64,000 nt of DNA from CAYNLG01 sp964397995 (GTDB lineage Bacteria; Planctomycetota; Phycisphaerae; FEN-1346): positions 1-64,000 of the forward strand of contig CAYNLG010000007.1 in NCBI GenBank assembly GCA_964397995.1, written 5' to 3'. The position numbers and the translations under genes are program-made. Numbering within the stretch: position 1 is the first letter of the stretch; every line of letters begins with the position of its first letter. A model generated the notes under the pieces. The model was not told the origin of the DNA and did not search any database. It was given only the letters and a program-made list of their open reading frames with translations. This document shows, piece after piece, positions 34,974-43,472 of the stretch.

Positions 34974-36230
34974 CTACCTCGGCCAGCGCAGGCCCTTCGG
35001 CACCACGTAGCCCGGACCGAGTACCTGGCGGGGCCTCGAGGCGCACTCCAGCTTCAGGACCGTCACGCCAGCCAGCTTGTCCGGGCTGCGCTTCGGAAGG
35101 CCCGTGAGGACGAGGCGGTCCCGGGTCTGCTCGAAGGAGACCTCGCGGCCGGTCGCCAGGAGCGTCGCGCGCTTCACGGTCGAGCGCGGGCCGCCGATCG
35201 CGATCTCCCGCCCCGGCCAGTGGAAGACCCAGAAGTAGGCCGTCTTGCCGCGGCTCGTCCACTGGCCCACGGGCATCTTCTCGAAGCGGCCGTCGGTGCG
35301 GTCCATGCGGCCGTAGACGGCCTCGGCGTTCCGGGCGATCCAGCGGCCGACGGTCCGCAGGCAGTCGGCCTCGTAGTCGGAGATCGTCCCGTCCGGCGCG
35401 GGCCCGACGTTCAGGAGCAGGTTCCCGTCGCCGGCGGCGCACTGGCGAAGCATCGCCAGCACGTCGCGTGTGCCGCGCCAATCGACCGCGCACGGCATGT
35501 ACCCCCACGAGACGCCGTTGAAGGTCATGCAGGCCTCCCAGGCCCGGCCGGGGTCGGCGGCCTTGATCTCCTCCTCGGGGGTACCGAAGTCCTCCTCCGT
35601 CCACGCCCGGTTGTTGATGAGGATGTGCGGCTGGAGCTCGCGGACCCGGGCGTTCATTTCGACGCTTTCCCAGGCCTCGGCCCCCTTCAGCGGCCAAGCG
35701 TAGTCGTACCACAGGATGTCGACGCGGCCGTAGCCGGTCATCAGCTCTTCGAGCTCGGCCCGCGTGTCGTCGAGGAAGCGGCGGCGCGCGGCCGGGTCCT
35801 TCCAGCAGCGGGCGCCGTCGGGGTGGTGCCAGTCCATGAGCGAGTAGTAGAAGCCGACCTTGAGGCCCTCGGCCCGGACGGCCTCGGCGAACTCGGCCAC
35901 GAGGTCCCGCCCCGGGCCGCGCTTCCTCGCGCAGAAGTCCCGCCGCGCCGTGTCCCACAGGCAGAAGCCCTCGTGGTGCTTCGTGGTGAGGACGACGTAC
36001 TTTGCGCCGGCGGCCTTGGCCAGGCGCGCCCACGCCCGGGCGAAGCCGGGCTTCGGGTGCCACGTGTCGGCCAGGGCCTCGTACTCGGCCCGGGGAACGC
36101 GCTCGCGGTTCATGGCCCACTCGTTGCGGCCGAGTTGGGCGTAGAGGCCCCAGTGGAGAAAGAGGCCGAAGCGGGCCTCGCGGAACCATGCCAGGCGCGT
36201 CGCGGGCGGCAGGGGCGTGCGTCGGGGCAT
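34974..36230 (-). CDS. Alpha-L-fucosidase, GH29 (copy B)
   Basis: 418 aa, ATG at 36230. Same architecture as the neighbour at 33607-34866 and clearly its paralogue: RFGLFLHWGLYAQLGR, TTKHHEGFCLWDTA, SLMDWHHPDGA, and nucleophile Asp176 in VDILWYDYAWP. Differences cluster in the loops after the first strands and in the C-terminal beta domain, so linkage specificity may differ. No signal peptide. It starts 26 bases after the stop of the GH130-type gene, so both are probably one transcript. An earlier in-frame start is possible because the purine-rich site before this ATG is weak (GACGAGG). Confidence 0.92.
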   Translation of the reverse strand: MPRRTPLPPATRLAWFREARFGLFLHWGLYAQLGRNEWAMNRERVPRAEYEALADTWHPKPGFARAWARLAKAAGAKYVVLTTKHHEGFCLWDTARRDFCARKRGPGRDLVAEFAEAVRAEGLKVGFYYSLMDWHHPDGARCWKDPAARRRFLDDTRAELEELMTGYGRVDILWYDYAWPLKGAEAWESVEMNARVRELQPHILINNRAWTEEDFGTPEEEIKAADPGRAWEACMTFNGVSWGYMPCAVDWRGTRDVLAMLRQCAAGDGNLLLNVGPAPDGTISDYEADCLRTVGRWIARNAEAVYGRMDRTDGRFEKMPVGQWTSRGKTAYFWVFHWPGREIAIGGPRSTVKRATLLATGREVSFEQTRDRLVLTGLPKRSPDKLAGVTVLKLECASRPRQVLGPGYVVPKGLRWPR

Positions 36231-36256
36231 CGGGGCCTCGTCGGGCTCGCGGGCGC

Positions 36257-37192
36257 TCAGTGGTTCCGGCAGGCCCAGAGCAGCTCGTCGATCGTGCTTG
36301 TGGCCATGGCCTGGGTATCGTCGCCGGCGCCGTAGTAGATCTTGACCTCGCCGTCGGGCTCCGGCACGGCGGCGCAGCAGAAGATGACGTTCGGCACGAG
36401 GCCGTGGCGTTCGTAGTGGGCCTCGGGCTGGAGGATGGGGTGCTCGGCCCGGGCGATGACCTTCGACGGGTCCTCCAGGTCCAGCAGGGCGACGCCGAGG
36501 GTGTACCAGGTGTTCGCGCAGGGCATCATGACGCCGTGGAAGAGGATGAGCCAGCCCTCGTCGGTGCGGATCGGGATGCTGCACGGGCCGATGCCGCTCG
36601 TGCAGAACAGGCCGCAGTCGGCCGCCTTCATGATCACCTTCGACCGGCCCCAGAAGTGGAGGTCCGGGGAGTAGGAGATCCAGATGTCGCCCTTGCCGGC
36701 GGGCTTGTTGGGGCGGTCGAGCCGGACGTACATCCCGTCCAGCTTCTCCGGGAACAGGACGATGTTCCGGTTGTCGATCTCGCCGAGCCAGTCGAAGAAG
36801 GCCACGTCCTCCCAGTCGGTCGTCCGGAACAGGGCCGGGCGGCAGCCCATGTGCCCGTGGACGGCCAGCGTCATGTAGTAGCACCCGTCCTCGGGCATGT
36901 GCGTGATCCGCGGGTCGTAGACGACGTGCGTCGCGAACATGCGGAACTCGTCGTCGTCGGGCAGGGCCAGGGGCTCGGGGCGCGGCGTGAAGTGGACGCC
37001 GTCGTCGGAGTCCGCCAGCCAGATGAGCGTGTACTGGCAGAGCTGGTTGACGCGGCAGGCCATGACGTAGCGGTCGCCGTGCTTGACGACGCCGGAGTTG
37101 TAGACGGCCGAGACCTTCCACGGGAAGGCGTCGGCGGTGAGGATGGGGTTCTCGGGATGGCGGCGGACGACGTCGCGGTCGGGCTTGCGCAT
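36257..37192 (-). CDS. GH130 family glycosidase/phosphorylase (mannoside phosphorylase type)
   Basis: 311 aa, ATG at 37192 with AAGGAGAA upstream. Five-bladed propeller family that breaks beta-linked mannosides, usually by phosphorolysis. Typical order: RRHPENPILTADAFPWKVSAVYNSG near 10-34, VMACRVNQ, FATHVVYDPRITHMPEDGCYYMT near 88-110, NRNIVLFPEKLDGMYVRLDRP near 140-165, and a late EVKIYYGAGDD with C-terminal helix. The catalytic Asp is expected in the DPRIT region. First gene of the operon with two fucosidases, so the predicted job is finishing fucose- and mannose-containing oligosaccharides in the cytoplasm. Phosphorylase versus hydrolase cannot be told here. Confidence 0.87.
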   Translation of the reverse strand: MRKPDRDVVRRHPENPILTADAFPWKVSAVYNSGVVKHGDRYVMACRVNQLCQYTLIWLADSDDGVHFTPRPEPLALPDDDEFRMFATHVVYDPRITHMPEDGCYYMTLAVHGHMGCRPALFRTTDWEDVAFFDWLGEIDNRNIVLFPEKLDGMYVRLDRPNKPAGKGDIWISYSPDLHFWGRSKVIMKAADCGLFCTSGIGPCSIPIRTDEGWLILFHGVMMPCANTWYTLGVALLDLEDPSKVIARAEHPILQPEAHYERHGLVPNVIFCCAAVPEPDGEVKIYYGAGDDTQAMATSTIDELLWACRNH

Positions 37193-37309
37193 CGGGTTCT
37201 CCTTCGGGCGGCCGCGCGGGCCGCGTCGCGTTCGGGGTGACCGGGGCGAAAGCCTACCGACCGCGTGGGCGGCGTGCCACAGGAAAACCCGCGCCGGCCG
37301 GCAAGCCGT

Positions 37310-37338
37310 TTGACGCAACGCGCTTTATGCGCCATAGT
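37310..37338 (+). promoter_or_regulatory. Putative sigma70-type promoter for the PEP-CTERM gene
   Basis: TTGACG (37310-37315) and CATAGT (37333-37338) are separated by 17 bases, matching consensus at 5 and 4 of 6 positions. It would give a leader of about 75 bases before the ATG at 37422, in a gap separating divergent genes. Among the best promoter matches in the window. Confidence 0.5.
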
Positions 37339-37421
37339 TACGTGCAGCCGGGGGAAAGGTGCGCTTGCGCCGGCCGCGCGGCCGGGGCGGCGCCGGGGTC
37401 GAGTCGCGGGGAGCGCAGGCG

Positions 37422-38756
37422 ATGAAACAGGGCCTTCTGGGTGTCCTTCTGGTGGTAGCGGCGGCCGGTCCGGCCGTCGCGGACGACGTCTTCACGGTCA
37501 CAACGTCGGAGACCTCGACGACGACCTTGGGCGGCGACTACGTCGGCGGCGCGGCCCGCAAGGCCACCGTCAACGTCAGCGGCACCGGCACCGTCTGGAC
37601 TGTCGACAGCGGCTGGAACAACGGCTTCACCGGGGCCAAGAGCTACTGGACCATGACCGGCGGGGCCGACATCGCCGTCTCGCCCGCGGCCCGGATCAAC
37701 AACAACATGAGCGACCTCATCCACGCCCGCGACTTCCACGTCGCCGGCACCGGCACGGGCGAGGTCATCGAGTTCGACGTGAACTTCGACGCCGACCTCA
37801 GCCCGGACGGCACGCCCACCGGCGGCCTCTCCACCCTGACCGTCCAGCGGGCCACCATGGTCACCCACCACTCGCGGAACCTGCCGACCATCTGGAAGTA
37901 CATCCCCGGGCCCACGCTCAGCCACCACGGCCTGCTCAACTTCACCACGGGCCCGGGCGCCCGCTGGGAGGTCCGCACCCACGACCAGCAGTACGACGGC
38001 GGGACGTACTGGAAGTACGGCTGGACCCTCGACGTCGAGGCCGGCCGCACCCTCACCTACGTCGACACCTGGCACGAACGCCACGAGGTCGGCGCCGACG
38101 TCGGCTTCGGCCCGTACGTCGGCACCACCGGCACGACCCTGACGAAGACGGGCGGCGGGACGCTGGAGCTGGCCGGCGAGACCGGCTGGCAGGCCGATTC
38201 GACGCTGGCCGTCGACCAGGGCATCGTCGCGTTCACCGGCTACGACCCCGCCCTGGTGCACACCTACGGGTACATGAACGGGTCCGGCCAGGACCTGGCG
38301 GCCCGGGTCGCCCTCGGCGCCGCCTGCCGCTTCCTCCAGCCGAGCGACGCCGATGCCTGGGGCATCGAGGCCTTCGACCTGACCGGCACCGGGCAGGTGG
38401 GGCGCGGCACACTGAGCGTGCTGGACGACCTGACGTGCGCCCCGACGGCGGCAGTGGAACTCATCCTCACGGCCGCCGACCTGGGCCGCACCAAGGTCAC
38501 CGTGGGCGGCACGGTGGCCCAGGCCGGGGACTTGGTGATCCTGAGCGACGGGACGGCCGGCCTCGGCACGTACGACCTCTTCGGCGGGACGCTGACCGGC
38601 GGGTTCGACCTCGTCCTGCCCGGCGGGTGGGCGGGCAGCTACGACGACGGCACGGGCGTGCTCACCGTTACGGCGCTGCCGGAGCCGGGGACGCTGGCGC
38701 TCGCGGCCCTCGGCGGGGTGCTCGCGCTGGTGCGGCGGCGGGCGCGCGGGGCCTAG
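37422..38756 (+). CDS. PEP-CTERM sorted secreted protein, autotransporter-repeat-like
   Basis: 444 aa. Signal peptide MKQGLLGVLLVVAAAGPAVAD; ATG at 37422 with GGGAG upstream. The body is Thr/Gly/Asp rich with beta-strand repeats (TKTGGGTLELAGETGWQADSTLAVDQGIVAF is typical of the autotransporter-associated beta-strand repeat). The tail PEPGTLALAALGGVLALVRRRARGA is a PEP-CTERM signal recognised by an exosortase, so the protein is presumably delivered to the outer surface or extracellular matrix. The exosortase gene is not in this window. Its stop codon overlaps the stop of the convergent lipoprotein gene in a shared CTAG. Function unknown. Confidence 0.85.
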   Translation: MKQGLLGVLLVVAAAGPAVADDVFTVTTSETSTTTLGGDYVGGAARKATVNVSGTGTVWTVDSGWNNGFTGAKSYWTMTGGADIAVSPAARINNNMSDLIHARDFHVAGTGTGEVIEFDVNFDADLSPDGTPTGGLSTLTVQRATMVTHHSRNLPTIWKYIPGPTLSHHGLLNFTTGPGARWEVRTHDQQYDGGTYWKYGWTLDVEAGRTLTYVDTWHERHEVGADVGFGPYVGTTGTTLTKTGGGTLELAGETGWQADSTLAVDQGIVAFTGYDPALVHTYGYMNGSGQDLAARVALGAACRFLQPSDADAWGIEAFDLTGTGQVGRGTLSVLDDLTCAPTAAVELILTAADLGRTKVTVGGTVAQAGDLVILSDGTAGLGTYDLFGGTLTGGFDLVLPGGWAGSYDDGTGVLTVTALPEPGTLALAALGGVLALVRRRARGA

Positions 38757-40138
38757 GGCGCTTCCTCGACCCGCTCAAACGTGTATCGCGCCTCGGGCAG
38801 CAGGTAGCTGAAGACCTGGCGCGTCCGGGGCGGGCGGTCGCTCCGCACGTCGTGGTAGACCATGGCGACGCGCGGGTCGCCCTCGCCGTCGACGGCCTCC
38901 ATCAGCAGCTTCACGTTGACCATCTCGTCGCCGCGCCCGCTCTCGGCCGCCACCAGCCGCACCTCGCGCAGGGCCGCGTCCCGAAGCGGCAGCACGAGCC
39001 CGCGCACGAGGGCGTAGCCGATCCCCTGGAACCGGACGACGACGTCGCCGGCGTCCGACTCGGGCACAAACGTAATGACGGTCTCGGCGTCCGTGGGCCG
39101 CGCGACGATGCGCGTCGTGCCGCGGAACCCGATCTCCGGCTGCATCACGAACAGGTCCACCAGCCGCACCTCCCGCCCGGGCAGGACGGCCAGCGTGGCG
39201 GCCGCGAGGCTCTCCCCCCGATAGGTCCGCAGGGCCATCTCCAGGTGGTCCATCCGGTCCCACTGGCGCAGCAGGGCGACGAAGACGTCGATGGCGCGCG
39301 GCGTCCAGGCGAAGAGCTGGTCGCGGGTCTTGCGGAGGTCGCTGCCGGGCGGCATACGGGGCGCCTCGTCCCAGGAGACGAGAAGCTGCGCCTCCAGCCG
39401 CTCGACCAAGGCCCGCGGGGCCAGACCTTCGCCCATGGTCTCGACGACGCGCGGCACAAGGTCGAGGGGCTCGCGTTTGCCGACGACGGCGAAGCCCAGC
39501 CGGAGGACCGCCTGCGCGAGCGCCGTCCGCAGGTTGCCCGTGTCGCCGCCCGACGGCCCGCCGAAGAGGTCGTTGCCGAGGTGCTCTTCGATCCAGGCGA
39601 AGGCCATCTGCAGGACGGGGCCGCTTGCCCAGTCGACCGACACGCCGGCTGCGGCCTCCTCGGGGCAGTCGGGGCCGGGCGGCCAGCACCGGCCGCCGGT
39701 CGCCCCCTCGACCAGGCGGAGCGCCCGGGCGACGGAGCCGGCCCAGCGGTCGCGGTCGGCGCCCGTCGGGGTCTCGGCCAGGGCTTTCAGTTCCTCCACG
39801 GCGGCCTTGACGTCCGTCAGCGTCGAGGCGATCTGCTCGGCGTGCCGGGGGCTGACGGCCAGTTCCACCGGGCCCGTATGCCCCCGGCTCAGCTTCCGGA
39901 CGGTCTCGGCGATGGTCTCGGCCGAGAGGACGGCGTCGGGTTCCTGGCGGATGCGCCAGACGGTGGGGATGGTGCGGCCCTTGGCCTCGGCCTCCAGGGG
40001 CTCGGCCTCCGGCCACACTTCGGGGGTGAGCATCCAGACCCGCGCCAGCTCCGCCTCCGTCAGCGGGTGCCGCGCGATGCACCCCCCGGCCAGGGGCACC
40101 AGCATCACTCCGAGCAGGGCAAGGCGGCGAAGGGGCAT
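38753..40138 (-). CDS. Lipoprotein of unknown function
   Basis: 461 aa. ATG at 40138 with GGAGG at good spacing. The leader MPLRRLALLGVMLVPLAGGC ends in lipobox LAGGC, so the mature protein is lipid-anchored in an envelope membrane. The mature part is mixed helical and strand with no recognised domain: VSPRHAEQIASTLTDVKAAVEELKAL (helical, about 115-140), WAGSVARALRLVEG, WTPRAIDVFVALLRQWDRMDHLEMALRTYRG, and a C-terminal strand-rich part with TYTFERVEEAP-like end. Starts 145 bases from a divergent lipoprotein gene, so they may share regulation. Confidence 0.75.
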   Translation of the reverse strand: MPLRRLALLGVMLVPLAGGCIARHPLTEAELARVWMLTPEVWPEAEPLEAEAKGRTIPTVWRIRQEPDAVLSAETIAETVRKLSRGHTGPVELAVSPRHAEQIASTLTDVKAAVEELKALAETPTGADRDRWAGSVARALRLVEGATGGRCWPPGPDCPEEAAAGVSVDWASGPVLQMAFAWIEEHLGNDLFGGPSGGDTGNLRTALAQAVLRLGFAVVGKREPLDLVPRVVETMGEGLAPRALVERLEAQLLVSWDEAPRMPPGSDLRKTRDQLFAWTPRAIDVFVALLRQWDRMDHLEMALRTYRGESLAAATLAVLPGREVRLVDLFVMQPEIGFRGTTRIVARPTDAETVITFVPESDAGDVVVRFQGIGYALVRGLVLPLRDAALREVRLVAAESGRGDEMVNVKLLMEAVDGEGDPRVAMVYHDVRSDRPPRTRQVFSYLLPEARYTFERVEEAP

Positions 40139-40283
40139 GGGCAGGCCTCCAGGGACCACCTCCAAGGTAGGCCCCCCGCCCCGCCGGGTCAACGGCAAAG
40201 GCGCGCCGGCGGAGGCGGCAGTCCGTTGCGACCGGCCGCGCGCGGTGCTACCATCGGGACGGTCCACACTGGGAGGGAGCCCC

Positions 40284-41198
40284 GTGCGACACGCCCTGCT
40301 CGTAGCCTTGACCGCCCTGGCCGCCGGCTGCGGCGCGCCTGTCCTTCAGATGCACCACGGACCGGTGGCGGACCTGCCCCTGCCGGCGACGGTGGAGACG
40401 ATCGGGGTGCGGCCGCTGGCGGTGACGGGGGCGGACGCGGCCTCCTGCACGGCGGCCGTGCGGGCGGCCCTGGCCCAGCGGCTGGCCGAGGGCGGCCTTC
40501 CGTACCGCGCCGCCGCCGGCGACCACGCCGACGCCTGGCTCGGCGGCTCGGTCGCCGTGACCGCCAGGGACACGCCCGGGACGCGGACGGTGCGGCAGAT
40601 GGACCCGGCCACGGGCACACTGGGCCCGGTGACGCTCGAGACGCTCGTGCGGACCGTCGAGGTCGAGACGGCGCTGGTCCTCTCGGACGCGACGTCGGCC
40701 AAGCGGCTCGTCGCCGCCGCGGCCACCGAATCGTACGACTCGCGGCACGACCCGCGGGTGCGCGGCGAGTTGGGGCTGGACCGGCCGGCCGACCCGGCGC
40801 GTATCCCGCCCCTGGAGGCCATCCTCGACGACCTGCTCGGTCGCTGCGTCGGCACGTTCGTCGCGATGCTGGAGCCGGTGCCGGTGACAGGCGAGGTGGC
40901 GATGCGGCCGGTGGACGACCCGCTCGGCCAGCGGGGCCTGGGGGCGGCCGCCTCCGGCGACCTCCGCGCCGCGGTCGCCTACTTCCGGCGGGCCCTGGAG
41001 CGCGACCCGGGCCACCGTGCCGTGCGGTTCAACCTGGCGGCGGCGCTGGAGGCGTCGGGGTCGCTGGCGGCGGCGCGGCAGGAGTACCGGTTGCTGGCCG
41101 AGACCGCGGACGATGCCGAGGCCCAGGCCGGCGTGGTGCGCCTGACGCGGGTCCTGGGGGCGCCGCTGCGGCAGGAGCCGCCTAGCCCCGCGCCTTGA
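40284..41198 (+). CDS. Lipoprotein with C-terminal tetratricopeptide-like repeat
   Basis: 304 aa, GTG at 40284 with GGGAGGG upstream. The leader VRHALLVALTALAAGC ends in lipobox LAAGC. A beta-rich middle (ETIGVRPLAV, AWLGGSVAVTARDT, TLVRTVEVETALVL) is followed at about 225-290 by helices fitting one or two TPR units (GAAASGDLRAAVAYFRRALERDPGHRAVRFNLAAALEASGSLAAARQEYRLLAETA-like pattern). The middle resembles envelope proteins that compute a surface-lipoprotein pathway (DUF6340-like), but I cannot confirm this. Probably periplasm-facing scaffold. Overlaps the convergent DUF4954 gene by 17 bases. Confidence 0.75.
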   Translation: MRHALLVALTALAAGCGAPVLQMHHGPVADLPLPATVETIGVRPLAVTGADAASCTAAVRAALAQRLAEGGLPYRAAAGDHADAWLGGSVAVTARDTPGTRTVRQMDPATGTLGPVTLETLVRTVEVETALVLSDATSAKRLVAAAATESYDSRHDPRVRGELGLDRPADPARIPPLEAILDDLLGRCVGTFVAMLEPVPVTGEVAMRPVDDPLGQRGLGAAASGDLRAAVAYFRRALERDPGHRAVRFNLAAALEASGSLAAARQEYRLLAETADDAEAQAGVVRLTRVLGAPLRQEPPSPAP

Positions 41199-43383
41199 CG
41201 GCGGCCACGCGCTCGGCGAACGCCGCCGTCTCCTCCCGCGTCTGGCGGACGAAGCTGTTGCCCTCGGCCGACCCGAGGACGGCTTCCATTTCCTCGTCGG
41301 ACGCGTAGCACATGCGGCGGAAGTGGCTCTCGAAGTCCTTGCGGCGGCTGTCGAAGGTCTGGTCGCAAATGTACTGCTGGATGCGGACGCCCTCGTCCAG
41401 GGCCGCCTGCCACGCCTCGGCCGTCAGGGCCCCCCCCGCCAGGTCGCGGAGCACCGCCAGCGCGTGCCGCTGCTTCTCGCCGGGATAGGCCTCCCAGAGG
41501 GCGTCGCAGGCGGCGTGGATGTCGTCCCAGGTCTGGAGCGTGCCGGCCTTGATGTCGGCCCGGAGCGTGGTGACGTCGGCGCGGCGGGCCACTTGGCCGC
41601 CCATGTTCACCCACTCCGTGACGCGCTCGCCGTCGAGGGCGGCCTTCATGGCCTCGAACCCCTCGCCGGGGTGGGCCTCCATCCACGCCAGCAGGTTCCG
41701 CACCGCGTAGCAGGTGAGCATGTCGCGGTAGGCCGCGTAGCCGGCGTGAACCTTGAGCACGAGGACCGGCCGGTGCGACTTCTCGACGTCCTCGGCAATC
41801 ACCTCCAGGGCGTCGACGGCGTCGGCGGGGCCCTCGAGCAGGGCGCGGCCGACATCGCGGAGGGCGGCGTCGTCGGCGCCGGCGGGATCCTCGCCGTCGG
41901 CCCGGCGCTTGGCCTGGCCGACCCAGCGCTCCAGCAGCACCATGCCGCGCGTCAGCGCCTCGGCCGTGTCCGGCGCCAGCGACTCGAACTCGACGTTCTG
42001 GACCTTGCGGAGCCGCTTGTCGCGCGAACCGAACTTCCAAGCGTTCCGCGCCAGGGCGTACATGTTGTAGAGCCACCAGTAGCCGGGCAGGAGTTGGCGG
42101 CGGTCGGCGGCCACGTCGGTCGAGAGCAGGCAGAACGGCAGGGGCACGTCCAGCTCGAGGGGGTAGTCGCCCTTGGCGATGAGGCAGAACGGGGCGAACC
42201 GCGAGTTGTGCTTCAGGCTGACGCACAGGCCCGGCCAGAACCCGCGTCCGGCGTGGATTTCGCCGTCGGGAGCGCGGCTGTTGTGGTTGGAGCCGATGGT
42301 GGCGCAGGCGGCGATGTTGGACTGGCCGTCGACCTGGGCGGCGATCAGGAACGAGTTGTTGTGGTGCTGTTCGTGGGCCGGGAAGATCAGGTTGTTGAGC
42401 AGTTCACAGCACGAGACGGTCGAGTTGTCGCCGAGGAACGAGTGGATGAGGCGGGCCCCGTACTTCAGGTTCGAGTTCTCGCCGAGGATGAAGCGGACGG
42501 CCTTGCAGCCGTAGAAGATGTGGCAGCCGTAGCCGATGATGCCGTTGACGAGTTCGACGCCCTCGCCGATCTGCGACGGCTGCTCCGGGCTGGAGTTGAT
42601 GGTCAGGTTCTTCAGCTTGTTGGCGCCCTTGATGTAGGCGTTCGGGCCGACCTTGACGTCCTTGATGATGCGGCAGGTCTTGATGACGCACTCGGCGCCG
42701 ACGGTCCCGTAGAAGCCGCGCCGCGCGTCGAAGCTCGCCTGGGTCACCTCGCCGAGGCGCCGGACCAGGTCGGGGTCGTCGCGGTGGCGGGCCCAGAGCC
42801 AGGCGTCGCCGGTGGTCATGCCGTCGAAGGGCATGACCTCGCGGCCGCCGGCCTCGTTGACGAGTTCAAGCCAGATGCGGACGTCCTCGGCCTCGCCCTC
42901 CTTGACGATGCCGTTGCCGAACTTCGCGTGGTTCGTGCAGTGCATCTCGTCGATGTTGAGCAGGATGACACGGTCGCCGACGATGTAGTGGGCCAGGTAC
43001 CGGACGCTGTGGATGGCCGCATCGTCGCCGATGTCGCAGGCAATGATGCGGCTGCCGGTGAGGCCGACCGGAACGCGGAGGTCGTGGTACTCCAGGTACG
43101 CCTCGCGGAGGCGGCCGATGCGCACGAGGCCGTAGAACTCGCAATTGCGGACATGGCGGGGGCAGAACTCGTCCGTCACCAGGACCGTGTCCCAGTCGTC
43201 GGCCTCGTTGTCGTTGCGGACGAGGGCCTCGATCTCGTCGGCCCGCAGCCGCCGCCAGTGGTCCGGGGGGTGCGGCGACTGCTCGTTGCGGAGGTAGTAT
43301 TCGTCGCGGCCCTCGGGCAGGTACGGGCCCTCGATGAAGTTGCGGCCCAGGGAGCCGCTCGGCACCACGCTCAGTTCGCTCAT
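41182..43383 (-). CDS. DUF4954 left-handed beta-helix protein
   Basis: 733 aa, ATG at 43383 with GAGGA upstream. The central region (about 70-420) has hexapeptide-like repeats of a left-handed beta-helix, as in sugar-nucleotide acyl- and uridylyltransferases: IACDIGDDAAIHSVRYLAHYIVGDRV, AECVIKTCRIIKDVKVGPNAYI, GVELVNGIIGYGCHIFYGCKAVRF, GARLIHSFLGDNSTVSCCELLNN. It is followed by HEQHHNNSFLIAAQVDGQSNIAACATIGSNHNSRAPDGE, a conserved stretch of DUF4954, then a helical C-terminal part. Long members of this family occur in Bacteroidetes and Planctomycetota; the reaction is unknown. Located 89 bases downstream of nagB on the same strand, suggesting an amino-sugar or nucleotide-sugar role. No signal peptide. 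Confidence 0.87.
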   Translation of the reverse strand: MSELSVVPSGSLGRNFIEGPYLPEGRDEYYLRNEQSPHPPDHWRRLRADEIEALVRNDNEADDWDTVLVTDEFCPRHVRNCEFYGLVRIGRLREAYLEYHDLRVPVGLTGSRIIACDIGDDAAIHSVRYLAHYIVGDRVILLNIDEMHCTNHAKFGNGIVKEGEAEDVRIWLELVNEAGGREVMPFDGMTTGDAWLWARHRDDPDLVRRLGEVTQASFDARRGFYGTVGAECVIKTCRIIKDVKVGPNAYIKGANKLKNLTINSSPEQPSQIGEGVELVNGIIGYGCHIFYGCKAVRFILGENSNLKYGARLIHSFLGDNSTVSCCELLNNLIFPAHEQHHNNSFLIAAQVDGQSNIAACATIGSNHNSRAPDGEIHAGRGFWPGLCVSLKHNSRFAPFCLIAKGDYPLELDVPLPFCLLSTDVAADRRQLLPGYWWLYNMYALARNAWKFGSRDKRLRKVQNVEFESLAPDTAEALTRGMVLLERWVGQAKRRADGEDPAGADDAALRDVGRALLEGPADAVDALEVIAEDVEKSHRPVLVLKVHAGYAAYRDMLTCYAVRNLLAWMEAHPGEGFEAMKAALDGERVTEWVNMGGQVARRADVTTLRADIKAGTLQTWDDIHAACDALWEAYPGEKQRHALAVLRDLAGGALTAEAWQAALDEGVRIQQYICDQTFDSRRKDFESHFRRMCYASDEEMEAVLGSAEGNSFVRQTREETAAFAERVAAVKARG

Positions 43384-43413
43384 CGGTCGCGTCCTCGGTT
43401 GGGGCTCGGGCGA

Positions 43414-43462
43414 GGGGGGGCGCGGCAGGCGCGCCGCCTCAGGCCGCCCCTGCCGCCCCCCC
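43414..43462 (-). other. Long GC hairpin between nagB and the DUF4954 gene
   Basis: GGGGGGG (43414-43420) plus CGGCAGG (43423-43429) pair with CCTGCCG (43449-43455) plus CCCCCCC (43456-43462): a 14 bp stem with a two-base bulge and 19-base loop. In the minus-strand transcript it sits between the nagB stop and the DUF4954 ribosome binding site, so it may set the ratio of the two products by partial termination or mRNA stability. No U-tract. Confidence 0.4.
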
Positions 43463-43472
43463 GCCACGCATC

